From Chloroflexi bacterium UBA6077 (GTDB lineage: Bacteria; Chloroflexota; UBA6077), in assembly GCA_002436065.1 (NCBI GenBank), contig DIXP01000026.1, positions 1 to 53,579 of the forward strand: a stretch of DNA of 53,579 nucleotides. The letters run 5' to 3'. The notes beneath the pieces were generated by a model. The model worked only from the letters and a program-made list of their open reading frames with translations, had not been told where the DNA came from and made no database searches. The position numbers were made by a program, and so were the translations under genes. This document shows positions 30,632 to 39,647 of this stretch, in pieces (positions within the stretch are counted from its first letter, which is position 1; each line of letters opens with the position of its first letter).

Positions 30632-32062
30632 ATGAGGCAACAGATGCCACCTCTCTCTCGTGCGGGTACGATGCCCACGCTGACCCTTCCAGGGCGCAGC
30701 GCGGTGATAGCCGCAGAGAGCGACGTTCTGGTGATCGGAGGGGGTCCAGCGGGTCTTGGAGCAGCTGTGGGCGCCGCACAGGCTGGTGCGGAGGTAGTCC
30801 TCGTCGAGAGGTATGGCTTCCTGGGAGGCAACGCCACGGCGGCCCTGGTCAATCCCATCTCCTCCAGCCATACACAGACAGGACCGACGGTTCCGGGCCG
30901 TGCCATCAGACTGATGCCTCAGGATCATGGCCCAGGGGAGCCGGCCATAGCCGGCGTCCTATCCAACCTTGTGGAACGGCTCGTAGCTGCCGGCGGCGCC
31001 ATCTCACCATCGGAGAGAACTGGAAACGTCGTTCCCATTGACCCGGAGCTGTTCAAACTGGTTGCCCTTGACATGCTGGACGACGCTGGGGTGAAGTACC
31101 TGCTCCACTCCTTCGCCAGTGGGGTCCTGGGGCATGACCACATAGAGGGAGTGATCCTGGAGGGCAAGTCCGGGCCAATCGTGGTCCGGGCTGAGGCGAT
31201 CGTCGATGCGACCGGAGATGGCGATATCGCCGTCCGGGCGGGCGCGCCGTTCGAGGTCGGCAGGGAGGAAGATGGATTGGTCCAGCCCATGTCCCTGCTG
31301 TTCCGGATGATGCAGTTCGACGCCGCTGCCTTCGACAGCTATGTGGAGGCTCATCCGGACCAGTGGCGCGGTGATTACGGCCTGTGGGACCTCGTGCATC
31401 AGGCAGAGGAAGCCGGAGAGCTGGATCTGCCTCGGGAGGATATCTTGATGTTCGCCACGCCTCACGAGACGGAGGTCAGCATCAACAGCACCCGCGTGAC
31501 CAGAGTCCTGGGGACCGATGTGTGGGACCTTTCGGAGGCGGAGTGGCGAGGCCACCAGCAGATGCGACAGGTCGCGGCTTTTCTCAAGAAGTACGTGCCT
31601 GGGTTCGCCAACAGCTACGTGGGCCAGAGTGGAGCGAGCGTAGGGATACGGGAGACCAGGCGGATCGTCAGTGAGTATCAACTGACAGCCGACGACGTAC
31701 TGGAAGCTCGCAAGTTTCCGGACGTGATTGCGCGAGGAACCTATCCCATCGACATACATAACCCCACGGGAGCCGGCACAGTACTTAAGCGGCTGCCTCT
31801 CGGCGAGGCATACGACATCCCCTTACGCTGCCTCCTACCGAAACGAGTGGATAACCTGCTGGTCGCCGGGCGCTGCATCTCCGGCACCCACGAAGCTCAC
31901 TCTTCATATCGAGTCATGCCCATCTGCATGGCTACCGGACAGGCTGCCGGCGCCTGCGCCGCCATTGCGAGCCTCACCGGTAGGCCACCGAGGGAGGTTC
32001 CAGCCGAGGAGGTGCAGCGGGAACTCGGGCGACAGGGGGCCGACCTCCGAGGAGTCGCTTGA
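30632..32062 (+). CDS. FAD-dependent oxidoreductase (FAD_oxidored family)
   Basis: A 476-aa flavoprotein with the Rossmann motif VLVIGGGPAGLGAAVGAAQA (GxGxxG) and LVERYGFLGGNAT, the signature of the PF12831 FAD-dependent oxidoreductases. The C-terminal FAD segment DNLLVAGRCISGTHEAHSSY-RVMPICMATGQAAG is also typical. Several family members have unassigned substrates, so no reaction is proposed. ATG 30632 is used; ATG 30644 is an alternative. It lies in the middle of a three-gene set, followed after 20 bases by a universal stress protein. Confidence 0.88.
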   Translation: MRQQMPPLSRAGTMPTLTLPGRSAVIAAESDVLVIGGGPAGLGAAVGAAQAGAEVVLVERYGFLGGNATAALVNPISSSHTQTGPTVPGRAIRLMPQDHGPGEPAIAGVLSNLVERLVAAGGAISPSERTGNVVPIDPELFKLVALDMLDDAGVKYLLHSFASGVLGHDHIEGVILEGKSGPIVVRAEAIVDATGDGDIAVRAGAPFEVGREEDGLVQPMSLLFRMMQFDAAAFDSYVEAHPDQWRGDYGLWDLVHQAEEAGELDLPREDILMFATPHETEVSINSTRVTRVLGTDVWDLSEAEWRGHQQMRQVAAFLKKYVPGFANSYVGQSGASVGIRETRRIVSEYQLTADDVLEARKFPDVIARGTYPIDIHNPTGAGTVLKRLPLGEAYDIPLRCLLPKRVDNLLVAGRCISGTHEAHSSYRVMPICMATGQAAGACAAIASLTGRPPREVPAEEVQRELGRQGADLRGVA

Positions 32063-32082
32063 TAAGCAATAAGGGGTGTGAT

Positions 32083-32952
32083 GTGAAGAGGCTGCTGGTG
32101 GGATACGATGGTTCCGCCCCGGCAAGAGATGCGGTGCGAACGACCGTCAGCCTGGCCAGGTCACTGGACGCCAGCGTCACCCTGCTGACGGTGGGAAAAA
32201 TCCCGTATTGGATCGACAGCGTGAGTGGCGTGTTCATGCCTGTCTTGAGCGAAGAGGACTTCGAGCCGATAGCTACGGAGGGCGCGCAGATCGCGGGAGG
32301 GATGGGGGTAGAGGTAGAAGCACGAGTCGTTCTCGGTGAGCCAGCCGACAGGATTGTCGAGGCCGCCGACAGCGAGGGCTATGGCCTCATCGTGGTAGGA
32401 CACCGCGGGCTCGGCGGAGTGAGAGGCCTGCTTCTTGGAAGCGTCGCCAAGAGGGTGGCCGAGACCGCGCCATGCCCTGTCCTTCTGGTTCGCGGGAGTG
32501 CACCGGAAACCATCAAGAAGGTTCTGGTAGGGATCGACGGCTCCGAGCAGTCCCTGAAGGCCCTGTCCACCACTATCGAGTTGACCAGGGGTTTCGACGC
32601 CCGTCTGACTCTTCTCTACGTCCTTGACTCCACGATGGTGGCGGCCGTGCCCGGGCCGCCGGTTAAGCGCGAAATGAGGCGCGGCCTGGCCAGGGCTGGC
32701 GGGGAGGCTCTTGAGGAAGCAGCAGAGAGATGTCGCCAGGCGGGGGCCGAGTGCGATACCCTGCAAGCCGAGGGACGGCCCGCCAACGAAATCAGCCGTC
32801 GGGCTAGAGAAGGCGACTATGACCTGATAGCGTTGGGACGTCGTGGTATCGGCAGCCTGGCGCGATTCGCCCTGGGCAGCGTCAGCGACGTGGTCCTCAG
32901 GAGCGCGAACAGACCGGTGCTGCTGGCCGGCGAGCGGGCAAAGGGCCGGTAG
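32083..32952 (+). CDS. Universal stress protein, two tandem USP domains
   Basis: A 289-aa protein with two USP domains, each beginning with a KRLLVGYDGS/KKVLVGIDGSEQS strand and ending with the ATP-binding G-2x-G-9x-G(S) motif (VVGHRGLGGVRGLLLGSV and LGRRGIGSLARFALGSV). USPs are small cytoplasmic stress-related ATP- or AMP-binding proteins. The start GTG 32083 follows AAGGGGTG; TTG 32059 overlaps the previous stop. It is the last gene of the plus-strand operon. Confidence 0.92.
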   Translation: MKRLLVGYDGSAPARDAVRTTVSLARSLDASVTLLTVGKIPYWIDSVSGVFMPVLSEEDFEPIATEGAQIAGGMGVEVEARVVLGEPADRIVEAADSEGYGLIVVGHRGLGGVRGLLLGSVAKRVAETAPCPVLLVRGSAPETIKKVLVGIDGSEQSLKALSTTIELTRGFDARLTLLYVLDSTMVAAVPGPPVKREMRRGLARAGGEALEEAAERCRQAGAECDTLQAEGRPANEISRRAREGDYDLIALGRRGIGSLARFALGSVSDVVLRSANRPVLLAGERAKGR

Positions 32953-33022
32953 GCTCTGCTAGACCGAACGCGGAGGCGGCAGCCCTTCGTTTGCCCGCTC
33001 CGCGTTCGGTCTAGCAGAGCCT
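32951..33022. terminator. Long perfect inverted repeat between convergent genes
   Basis: 25-bp perfect arms (32951-32975 and 32998-33022) with a 22-base loop, starting at the universal stress protein stop and ending just before the sucD stop. It probably ends transcription from both sides. No T tract is present. Confidence 0.6.
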
Positions 33023-33033
33023 CATTCGGAGAC

Positions 33034-33906
33034 TCAGCGAAGCCGTTCCATGGCCAGCTGAACCACCTCTTCCAAAGTGTTCCCCACGGGCACGCCCGCA
33101 CCCTCGAACGCCTTCACCTTGGCCTGAGGCGTGCCTGTTCCGCCGGAGATGATGGCGCCAGCGTGGCCCATCCGCTTGCCCGGAGGCGCGGATCGCCCGG
33201 AGATGAATGAGACCACCGGCTTGGGGTAGTTGCTCTCACGCAGGTAGGCCGCGGCCGTCTCCTCGTCGGAGCCACCGATCTCGCCGATCAGCACCACCAC
33301 CCTGGTTTCCTCGTCGTCGCGGAACAGCTTCAGCACATCCAGGAACCGTGTACCGATAATCGGATCGCCCCCAACTCCGATGCAGGTGGACACACCCGAC
33401 CCTGCCCTGGTGATCAGGTCGCAGGTCTCGTAGGTCAAGGTCCCGCTCCGGGATATCACACCAATGGGCCCTTCCTGGTACACCTCGGCCGGCATGATCC
33501 CCACCTTCGCCTCGCCGGGGCTGATCAGGCCGGGGCAATTCGGCCCGATCAGCCGAGTGCCCTTGCCCTTCAAATAGTTGACAACGCGGATCATGTCCAG
33601 GGTGGGGATCCCATCGGTTATGCAGACCACCAACCCGATGCCGGCATCGGCCGACTCCACCACCGCATCAGCCGCGAAGGGCGCGGGGACGAAGATGATC
33701 GAGGTGTTGGCGCCGGTCTCCTTCACGGCACCATGCACGCCACCGAAGACCGGGACGCTGTTGTAGGTGGTACCGCCCTTGCCAGGGGTGACTCCGGCAA
33801 CGACCTTGGTGCCGTACTCCAGCATCCTATCGCTATGGAAGGCGCCTTCGCGGCCGGTGATGCCCTGCACCACCACCCGCGTATCCTTGTTTATGAGGAT
33901 TGACAT
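33034..33906 (-). CDS. sucD: Succinate--CoA ligase [ADP-forming] subunit alpha
   Basis: A 290-aa protein with CoA-binding N-terminus (ILINKDTRVVVQGITGREG), the GPNCPG and EGPIGVISRSGTLTYE signatures, and the phosphohistidine segment GKRMGHAGAIISGG. It makes succinate and ATP from succinyl-CoA in the TCA cycle. Length is normal. It follows sucC after 11 bases, so the two are one operon. Confidence 0.97.
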   Translation of the reverse strand: MSILINKDTRVVVQGITGREGAFHSDRMLEYGTKVVAGVTPGKGGTTYNSVPVFGGVHGAVKETGANTSIIFVPAPFAADAVVESADAGIGLVVCITDGIPTLDMIRVVNYLKGKGTRLIGPNCPGLISPGEAKVGIMPAEVYQEGPIGVISRSGTLTYETCDLITRAGSGVSTCIGVGGDPIIGTRFLDVLKLFRDDEETRVVVLIGEIGGSDEETAAAYLRESNYPKPVVSFISGRSAPPGKRMGHAGAIISGGTGTPQAKVKAFEGAGVPVGNTLEEVVQLAMERLR

Positions 33907-33917
33907 CGAATACCCTC

Positions 33918-35045
33918 CTAACGCGTCAACGAGATAATCTTCTGGGCGGCTTCCTGTGCGGTGGTAGCGGCGATGAAGCCGCTGTTCTTGAGTAGCTCGC
34001 GACCCTCGGCGGCCTTGGTGCCGGACATCCGAATCACCATGGGGACCTTGATGTCCATGGTCTTGGTCGCCTCCAGTATTCCCTTGGCCACCTCGTCGCA
34101 GCGCACGATGCCCCCAAAGATGTTGATCAGCACCCCTTTGACGTTGGGGTTCATCAGCACCAACCCCAGGTCCTGCCGAACCGTCTCGGCCTTGGCGCCA
34201 CCCCCTAGATCACAGAAGTTGGCGGCCTTCCCTCCGTTGCGACTCAGGATGTCCAGGGTCGTCATTACCAGGCCAGCCCCGTTGCCAATTACACCGATGT
34301 CCCCGTCGAGCCGCACATAGGCGACCCCCAATCGGGCTGCCTCGGCCTCGATGGGGTCAGCCTCGGAGACCTCCCGGTACTTCAGCAGCTCTTTCTGGCG
34401 AAACAGGGCGTTGTCGTCCACGTCGAACTTGCCATCGGCGGCGATGACCTTGCCATCGCCCGTCACCACCAGCGGGTTGATCTCAGTCAGCGATGCATCG
34501 GAGGAGAGGAACAGGTTGTACAGCTTGCGGATCACCCCAACGATGTCGCGACTCACCTTCGGGTCCAGATCCGCCCGCTCCACCAGGTCGCGGAGCTGGT
34601 AGTCCCAGATGCCCCACGCCGGGTCTGCATGGAGCTTGGCGATCTTCTCCGGGGTGGTAGCCGCCACCTCCTCGATGTCCACGCCTCCCATACTGCTCAG
34701 CATAATGATCGCCTTCTCGGCGTTCCGGTCTATGGTGATCCCCAGGTAGTACTCCTTCGCGATGTCCAGGGCCTCTTCAACAAGTGCATAGTTGACGGTG
34801 AAGCCCTTCAGCGGCTTGCCCAGCATACCGTCGGCATACTGTCTGGCCTCGGCCGGATTGCCAGCCAGCTTGATACCGCCAGCCTTACCCCGGCCACCCA
34901 CATGGACCTGCGCCTTGACCACCACGCGACCCAACTGCTCGGCCACGCGGACCGCGCCGTCGGGGTCCTGTACCACTTCGCCCCTGGGCACCGGGATGCC
35001 CCCCTGGGCAAACGCCTTTTTCGCCTGGAACTCGTACAGCTTCAA
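33918..35045 (-). CDS. sucC: Succinate--CoA ligase subunit beta
   Basis: A 375-aa protein with an ATP-grasp N-terminal domain (KLYEFQAKKAF, VVVKAQVHVGGRGKAGG) and the ligase CoA domain (GNGAGLVMTTLDI, NIFGGIVRCDEVAKGI, MVIRMSGTKAAEGRELL). The start is probably TTG 35045 with GGAGGGAAGGG upstream, because the family begins at this Lys-Leu-Tyr; the frame is open to 35099. The repeat region lies upstream. Confidence 0.95.
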   Translation of the reverse strand: MKLYEFQAKKAFAQGGIPVPRGEVVQDPDGAVRVAEQLGRVVVKAQVHVGGRGKAGGIKLAGNPAEARQYADGMLGKPLKGFTVNYALVEEALDIAKEYYLGITIDRNAEKAIIMLSSMGGVDIEEVAATTPEKIAKLHADPAWGIWDYQLRDLVERADLDPKVSRDIVGVIRKLYNLFLSSDASLTEINPLVVTGDGKVIAADGKFDVDDNALFRQKELLKYREVSEADPIEAEAARLGVAYVRLDGDIGVIGNGAGLVMTTLDILSRNGGKAANFCDLGGGAKAETVRQDLGLVLMNPNVKGVLINIFGGIVRCDEVAKGILEATKTMDIKVPMVIRMSGTKAAEGRELLKNSGFIAATTAQEAAQKIISLTR

Positions 35046-35122
35046 CCCTTCCCTCCTATCCGAGTGATGAGTCACCAGTGCTGAGTACCGCAACCTCACC
35101 TGTCATTCCGAGTGGCCCGCCC

Positions 35123-35280
35123 CCTAGTACTCGACCAAATTGGTTTTGGTAGGCGGCGAAGCCGCCTGCCGGGAGCGCGGGCGGCTCGCCCGCCAGTCCC
35201 TCGTGCGGACGAGCCGCCCGCGCTCCCGGCATAGGCCGCCATCTGGCAGCCTGTCATAATCAATTTGGTCGAGTACTAGG
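35123..35280. mobile_element. MITE-like element, 158 bp
   Basis: 20-bp perfect terminal inverted repeats, CCTAGTACTCGACCAAATTG at 35123-35142 and its reverse complement at 35261-35280. Inside is a second 21-bp perfect inverted repeat (35168-35188 with 35210-35230). No ORF. It splits a palindromic-repeat region: TGTCATTCCGAGTGGCCCGC lies just left and TGTCATTCTGGGTGGCCCGC just right. Confidence 0.6.
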
Positions 35281-35400
35281 TGTCATTCTGGGTGGCCCGC
35301 AGGCCACGAAGAATCTCCTGTTGACGGCAACCGGGAGATCCTTCGGCGCTGCGGCGCCTCAGGATGACAGGTATGGGTGCGGCGCCTCAGGATGACACCA
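35281..35400. repeat. Palindromic intergenic repeat cluster
   Basis: This contains GTGTCATTCTGG...GGATGACAGG-type arms typical of dispersed bacterial palindromes, and a direct duplication of TGCGGCGCCTCAGGATGACA at 35350-35369 and 35378-35397. A related 16-mer is at 35097-35112 and 27611-27626. Confidence 0.55.
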
Positions 35401-35616
35401 TTAGGGTGGCGCCTTGGAACAACGGTTTCGACGGAGGTCGTGTTGGAGCACTGGATGCCGATCAGAATCACGGACACCGGCTACCGCTAGCCGGTGTCCA
35501 GGGGACGAGGGTACCCGTCACTCATTACCTATCACTCACCACTGCCTATTTAGCAACCAGCACCCAGGAACTCGCCATCTAGAACCCAGAACTCTCCACT
35601 CAGCACTCGATGCTAA
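35401..35616. other. Intergenic DNA with one strong hairpin
   Basis: A hairpin with a 12-bp perfect stem (35473-35484 / 35489-35500, GGACACCGGCTA with loop CCGC) lies upstream of sucC and downstream of the KorC-type gene. It may act as a terminator after that gene, which ends at 35617. The rest has ACT/CAC-rich low-complexity text and no gene. Confidence 0.4.
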
Positions 35617-36171
35617 TTACTGGCGGCTCAGTACCGATTCCGCGGCCTCAAAACCAACCTTGAGAGCCTGTTGATTGATCTCCTCGGTACCCTTGGGCAC
35701 CCTTCCCAGCACGGCCTTAGTTATGGCCTCGCGACCAACGATGCCCGTTAGCACCGTGACGGCGCCGAGGGCGACGATGTTGGCCACCAGGTCGCGACCC
35801 ACCTGGTCGCGGGCAAGCCTTGTTATGGGCAGATCGAAAGCCCTACCCGCGTGGGCAGGGGGTTCGACGACAAATGTAGAGTCGTATATCAGCGTACCAT
35901 CGGGCTTGAGCGAGGGGCCGTACTTCCGGGCCGATGCCTGGTTGAAGACAAACAGGACATCCGGATGCTCAACCTCGGGATAGTCGATCTCCTCGTCGCT
36001 GATGATCACGTCTGAGCGCGAAGCCCCACCTCGAGACTCGGGACCATAGTTCTGGCTACACACCACCTGCCGGCCCTCATGGATCCCGGCGGCCTCCGCC
36101 AGTATCAATCCCATCAACACCAAGCCCTGGCCACCGGAGCCCCCCAGAGAAATCTCAACAGTCTTAGACAT
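35617..36171 (-). CDS. korC: 2-oxoacid:ferredoxin oxidoreductase, gamma subunit
   Basis: A 184-aa protein with the POR/KGOR gamma signature SLGGSGGQGLVLMGLILAEAA and NYGPESRGGASRSDVIIS. It is part of the four-subunit enzyme oxidatively decarboxylating 2-oxoglutarate (or a related 2-oxoacid) to the CoA ester with ferredoxin reduction. The ATG overlaps the beta gene's end by eight bases. Together with sucCD downstream, 2-oxoglutarate is the most likely substrate, but this is inference. Confidence 0.92.
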   Translation of the reverse strand: MSKTVEISLGGSGGQGLVLMGLILAEAAGIHEGRQVVCSQNYGPESRGGASRSDVIISDEEIDYPEVEHPDVLFVFNQASARKYGPSLKPDGTLIYDSTFVVEPPAHAGRAFDLPITRLARDQVGRDLVANIVALGAVTVLTGIVGREAITKAVLGRVPKGTEEINQQALKVGFEAAESVLSRQ

Positions 36172-36994
36172 GCTCCCCTGCCTTCCAGTGGGCCTTCAAG
36201 CGCACTTTGCCGTAGAGCTCCTCGTAGGCCGGGCGTTCGCTCTCGTAGAGCACGCCCGTGAGCAGTCTGCCCTTGGCCCCTTCGGGATCGCGCTGCGCCT
36301 GGGCAACTGGGATTGTGATCTCCTTCTGAAGCTTCAGCATTTGCACCGGCCCGCCGAGGCGGTTCATCCGTCCATAGTAGACCGGACACTGGGATACCGC
36401 CTCCACGAAGGAGAGGCCCTTGTGCTGCAGCGCCTTGGCGATGGTATTGACCAGTTCGGGCATTCGCACCGGGGCAACCCTGCCGACGAAGGTGGAACCG
36501 GCAGCTTGGGCGACACCGCAAAGGTCGAACCCGGGCTCGACGTCACCATATGGGGCTGTGGTAGCCAGGGAGTCGACCGGAGTGGTCGGCGAGTACTGGC
36601 CGCCGGTCATACCGTAGATCTGGTTGTTGATCACGAGCGCCGTCACGTCCAGGTTGCGGCGGCAGGCGTGGATGAAGTGGTTGCCACCAATGGCGGCGCA
36701 GTCCCCATCCCCCATGATCACGACCACGTTCAGTTCAGGCTTGGCCAGCTTGATGCCTGTGGCGAAGGCCAGGGCCCTGCCGTGCATCGTGTGCAGGGTA
36801 TCGAAATTCATGTAGCCCGACGCCCTGCTGGAGCAGCCGATACCGGAAACCACCACCGTCTTGTCCTGGTCAAAGCCGGCCTTGTCTATAGCGCGAACGG
36901 TCCCATTTATGATCTGCCCGATCCCGCAGCCGGGGCACCAGATGTGGGGCAGCTTGTTGAGCCGCAGGTACTTCTCGATGAGCGCGCTAGCCAC
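36164..36994 (-). CDS. korB: 2-oxoacid:ferredoxin oxidoreductase, beta subunit (TPP-binding)
   Basis: A 276-aa protein with the TPP-binding GDGDCAAIGGNHFIHACRRN followed by INNQIYGMTGGQ, and the N-terminal cysteines HIWCPGCGIGQI and GIGCSSRASGYMNFDT. It overlaps the alpha gene end by eight bases and the gamma gene start by eight. It forms the catalytic dimer with the alpha subunit. Confidence 0.95.
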   Translation of the reverse strand: MASALIEKYLRLNKLPHIWCPGCGIGQIINGTVRAIDKAGFDQDKTVVVSGIGCSSRASGYMNFDTLHTMHGRALAFATGIKLAKPELNVVVIMGDGDCAAIGGNHFIHACRRNLDVTALVINNQIYGMTGGQYSPTTPVDSLATTAPYGDVEPGFDLCGVAQAAGSTFVGRVAPVRMPELVNTIAKALQHKGLSFVEAVSQCPVYYGRMNRLGGPVQMLKLQKEITIPVAQAQRDPEGAKGRLLTGVLYESERPAYEELYGKVRLKAHWKAGEHV

Positions 36995-38135
36995 GATTCA
37001 TCACCCCCTCAATCCCAGCCATAACCTCGCTGGGCGTGATCAACAAGCCGTTATGGCGGTTCACCTGTTCCACCATCACGCTGTTGCGGGTGACCCTCCG
37101 GACCTCGTTGGCTACGTCTCCCAGGTTCATCTCCGCCACCACTATACGGGGACACCTCTCCGCCACCGCCTTGATCACCTGCTCCTGGAAGGGCCAGATG
37201 GTGATCAGCCGGACGAGACCGACCTTCAGGCCTCGCGCCCTGGCGGCCTTCACCGCAGCGCGGGCCGAGCGCCCGGAGCAACCGAAGGACACCACAGCCA
37301 CCTCAGCGTCGTCCATGTAGAGGTACTCTACGTAGCTTATATCGTCGCGATGGGCCTCCACCTTCCGGACCAACCGCTCGGTCTCCCTCTGGACAAGCTC
37401 TGGTGTGGTGGCTGGGAAGCCAGTCTCATCGTGGAAGAGACCGGTGATGTGGTACCGGTAGCCCGTCCCGAAGTCTGGAATCGCCGGAGCTTCGTCATTC
37501 CTGGTCGTCTCGAAGGGTTGGATCTTGCCTGGCGGTCCCTTGGGCCGCTCCCGGTTGACTACTTGCAACTCCCCGGGCAGGGTCACCACCTCGCGAAGGT
37601 GGCCGATGACAGAGTCGCCCAGGATCACGACAGGAGTCCGGTACTTCTCGGCCAGGTTGAACGCCTTGACAGTCACGTCGAAGCACTCGCTCACCGTGGA
37701 CGGCGAAAGGGCTATCATAGGGTGAGGCCCATGGGTACCGTATCGTGCCTGCATGACGTCGCCCTGGGCGGGCAGGGTAGCGACGCCGCTGGAGGGGCCC
37801 ACCCGCTGTATGTTCACGATCACACAGGGAGTCTCGGCCATGGCGGCATACCCGATACCCTCCTGCATCAGGGAGAAACCGGGGCCGCTGGTGGCAGTCA
37901 TCGACTTGATCCCCGCGATGGAGGCGCCGAGAAGGGCGGAGACGCTGGCTATCTCGTCCTCCATCTGGATGAAGGTCCCGCCAACCTGGGGGAGCCGACG
38001 GGACAGCGTCTCGGCGATCTCCGAGGATGGGCTGATGGGATAGCCGGAGAAGAACCGCATGCCGGCCGCCAGCGCTCCCTCGGCAATCGCCTCGTTGCCC
38101 TGCATCAGGGCCGGCTTCGATCGCTCGTCGGTCAT
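36987..38135 (-). CDS. korA: 2-oxoacid:ferredoxin oxidoreductase, alpha subunit
   Basis: A 382-aa protein with the KorA N-terminal substrate/TPP region (GNEAIAEGALAAGMRFFSGY, PISPSSEIAETLS) and GPGFSLMQEGIGYAAMAETPCVIVN. The ATG at 38135 overlaps the ferredoxin stop (ATGA), so translation is coupled; the frame is open to 38171. It ends overlapping korB. Confidence 0.94.
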   Translation of the reverse strand: MTDERSKPALMQGNEAIAEGALAAGMRFFSGYPISPSSEIAETLSRRLPQVGGTFIQMEDEIASVSALLGASIAGIKSMTATSGPGFSLMQEGIGYAAMAETPCVIVNIQRVGPSSGVATLPAQGDVMQARYGTHGPHPMIALSPSTVSECFDVTVKAFNLAEKYRTPVVILGDSVIGHLREVVTLPGELQVVNRERPKGPPGKIQPFETTRNDEAPAIPDFGTGYRYHITGLFHDETGFPATTPELVQRETERLVRKVEAHRDDISYVEYLYMDDAEVAVVSFGCSGRSARAAVKAARARGLKVGLVRLITIWPFQEQVIKAVAERCPRIVVAEMNLGDVANEVRRVTRNSVMVEQVNRHNGLLITPSEVMAGIEGVMNRG

Positions 38136-38365
38136 GGCTTCTTCACCACCTCGATGGCAAAGTCGGGGCACATCATCTCACAAAGGCCGCAGCCGGTACA
38201 CTTCTCAGGATAGGCGAAGTGGGGGGTACCGACCTCGTCGGCTGTGAGGGCATTGGTCGGACAGAAGGCAACGCAGATGGAGCAGGACTTGCACCACTGC
38301 AGGTTGATCTCCACCACATTCGACCGTTTCTTGCCCTGGCTGACGGGAGAGCCAGTTTCGATCAT
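38132..38365 (-). CDS. korD: 4Fe-4S ferredoxin subunit of the 2-oxoacid oxidoreductase
   Basis: A 77-aa protein with two CxxCxxCxxxCP clusters (CKSCSICVAFCP, CTGCGLCEMMCP), the delta-type ferredoxin of KGOR. ATG 38365 has AAAGGA upstream; the frame is open to 38446. It is the first gene of the kor operon and shares the ATGA overlap with korA. Confidence 0.92.
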   Translation of the reverse strand: MIETGSPVSQGKKRSNVVEINLQWCKSCSICVAFCPTNALTADEVGTPHFAYPEKCTGCGLCEMMCPDFAIEVVKKP

Positions 38366-38507
38366 CGTCGATCCTTTCTTGCCGTCCAACCCGGATCGGC
38401 GGGTCCGCTTCGCGCCCATGCTAGCATTGCTCCCATAGAGGGTCAAGGCGAACCACTAGTGTTGATATAAAGATGCAATGCGGCCTTCAGTACAAAGTAC
38501 CGGGTAC

Positions 38508-39518
38508 TTACTCATTGAGCCAACGTATCAAGTCCTTGGCATAGTAGGTGATGATGATATCAGCACCTGCCCGCTTGATCGCCGTGAGCACCTCCATCGC
38601 CGTTCGCTGCTCATCCAGCCAGCCCATGCGGGCGGCAGCCTTGATCATCGAGTACTCACCGCTCACGCTGTAAGCAGCGACCGGCAGGTGGACGCTCTCC
38701 TTGACCCTGGCCAGGACATCCAGATAGGCCAGGGCCGGCTTCACCATCACTATGTCGGCCCCCTCCTGGATGTCCAGCTCTACCTCTCGCAGCGCCTCTC
38801 GGGAGTTGGATGCGGCCATCTGGTAGGAGGCGCGATCCCCAAACTGAGGTGCCGATTCCGCAGCCTCACGGAAGGGTCCATAGAAGGCCGAAGCGTACTT
38901 GGCACTGTAGGCCATGATGGGGGTATCCGCGTACCCAGCAGCATCCAGGGCCAGTCTCAGGGCGCCAACACGGCCATCCATCATATCCGAGGGAGCGACC
39001 ATATCCGCACCGGCCTCGACGTGGGAGACAGCGGTACGCGCGAGCAACTCCAGGGTCGGATCGTTCAGCACCTTGCCATTCTCTACCACTCCGCAGTGGC
39101 CATGGCTGGTGTACTCGCAAAGGCACACGTCGGTGATCACCAGCAGCTCGGGGGCGCTCTCCTTCACCGCCTCGATGGCGCGCTGGACGATGCCGTCGCG
39201 GCGATACGCCTCCGTGCCAAGCTCGTCCTTGGCGTCAGGTATACCGAAGAGCATGACCGAGGGCACACCCAGCTCGGCCAGAGCCCGCGCCTCCCCAGCC
39301 AGCAGGTCCGTGGACCACTGGCAAACCCCGGGCATCGAGCTGATCTCATTCTGGATACCATGGCCCTCCACGACGAAGAGGGGATAGACCAATCCCTTCG
39401 AATCCAGTCTGGTCTCGGCGACCATGTCGCGGAGGACCTTTGAGCCGCGGAGCCGGCGAGGGCGAACTACTGGGTAGGCAAAGTCGGGTGGCAATGCCCG
39501 GCGTTCGATGCTATGCAT
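38508..39518 (-). CDS. hemB: Delta-aminolevulinic acid dehydratase (porphobilinogen synthase)
   Basis: A 336-aa protein with both active-site Lys segments (AYSAKYASAFYGPFREA and MVKPALAYLD) and the Zn-type cysteines DVCLCEYTSHGHCG. It condenses two 5-aminolevulinate to porphobilinogen in tetrapyrrole synthesis. ATG 39518 has CAGGAGATTACC upstream. A weak hairpin (AAGTAC-CGG-GTACTT, 38495-38509) overlaps the stop. Confidence 0.97.
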   Translation of the reverse strand: MHSIERRALPPDFAYPVVRPRRLRGSKVLRDMVAETRLDSKGLVYPLFVVEGHGIQNEISSMPGVCQWSTDLLAGEARALAELGVPSVMLFGIPDAKDELGTEAYRRDGIVQRAIEAVKESAPELLVITDVCLCEYTSHGHCGVVENGKVLNDPTLELLARTAVSHVEAGADMVAPSDMMDGRVGALRLALDAAGYADTPIMAYSAKYASAFYGPFREAAESAPQFGDRASYQMAASNSREALREVELDIQEGADIVMVKPALAYLDVLARVKESVHLPVAAYSVSGEYSMIKAAARMGWLDEQRTAMEVLTAIKRAGADIIITYYAKDLIRWLNE

Positions 39519-39562
39519 GGTAATCTCCTGAGCGTCCAACCACGGACGCGTCCGCGCTACGT

Positions 39563-39591
39563 ATTGTAAACCTCAGAGTGAGGGGCTACAA
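39563..39591 (-). promoter_or_regulatory. hemB sigma-70 promoter
   Basis: On the minus strand TTGTAG (39591-39586), 17 bases, TACAAT (39568-39563). Transcription would begin near 39556, leaving a ~40-base leader with a GGACGCGTCC palindrome before the SD. Confidence 0.6.
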
Positions 39592-39647
39592 GTTCAGTCC
39601 GAGACGGGTGCAACGCGGCGAGAGACAGTCACGGCCCTGATGAACCT

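Noticed and set aside
36861..38213. 450-codon plus-strand frame opposite korA
   Set aside because: Antisense shadow of korA; rich in His/Gly/Asp as such shadows are.
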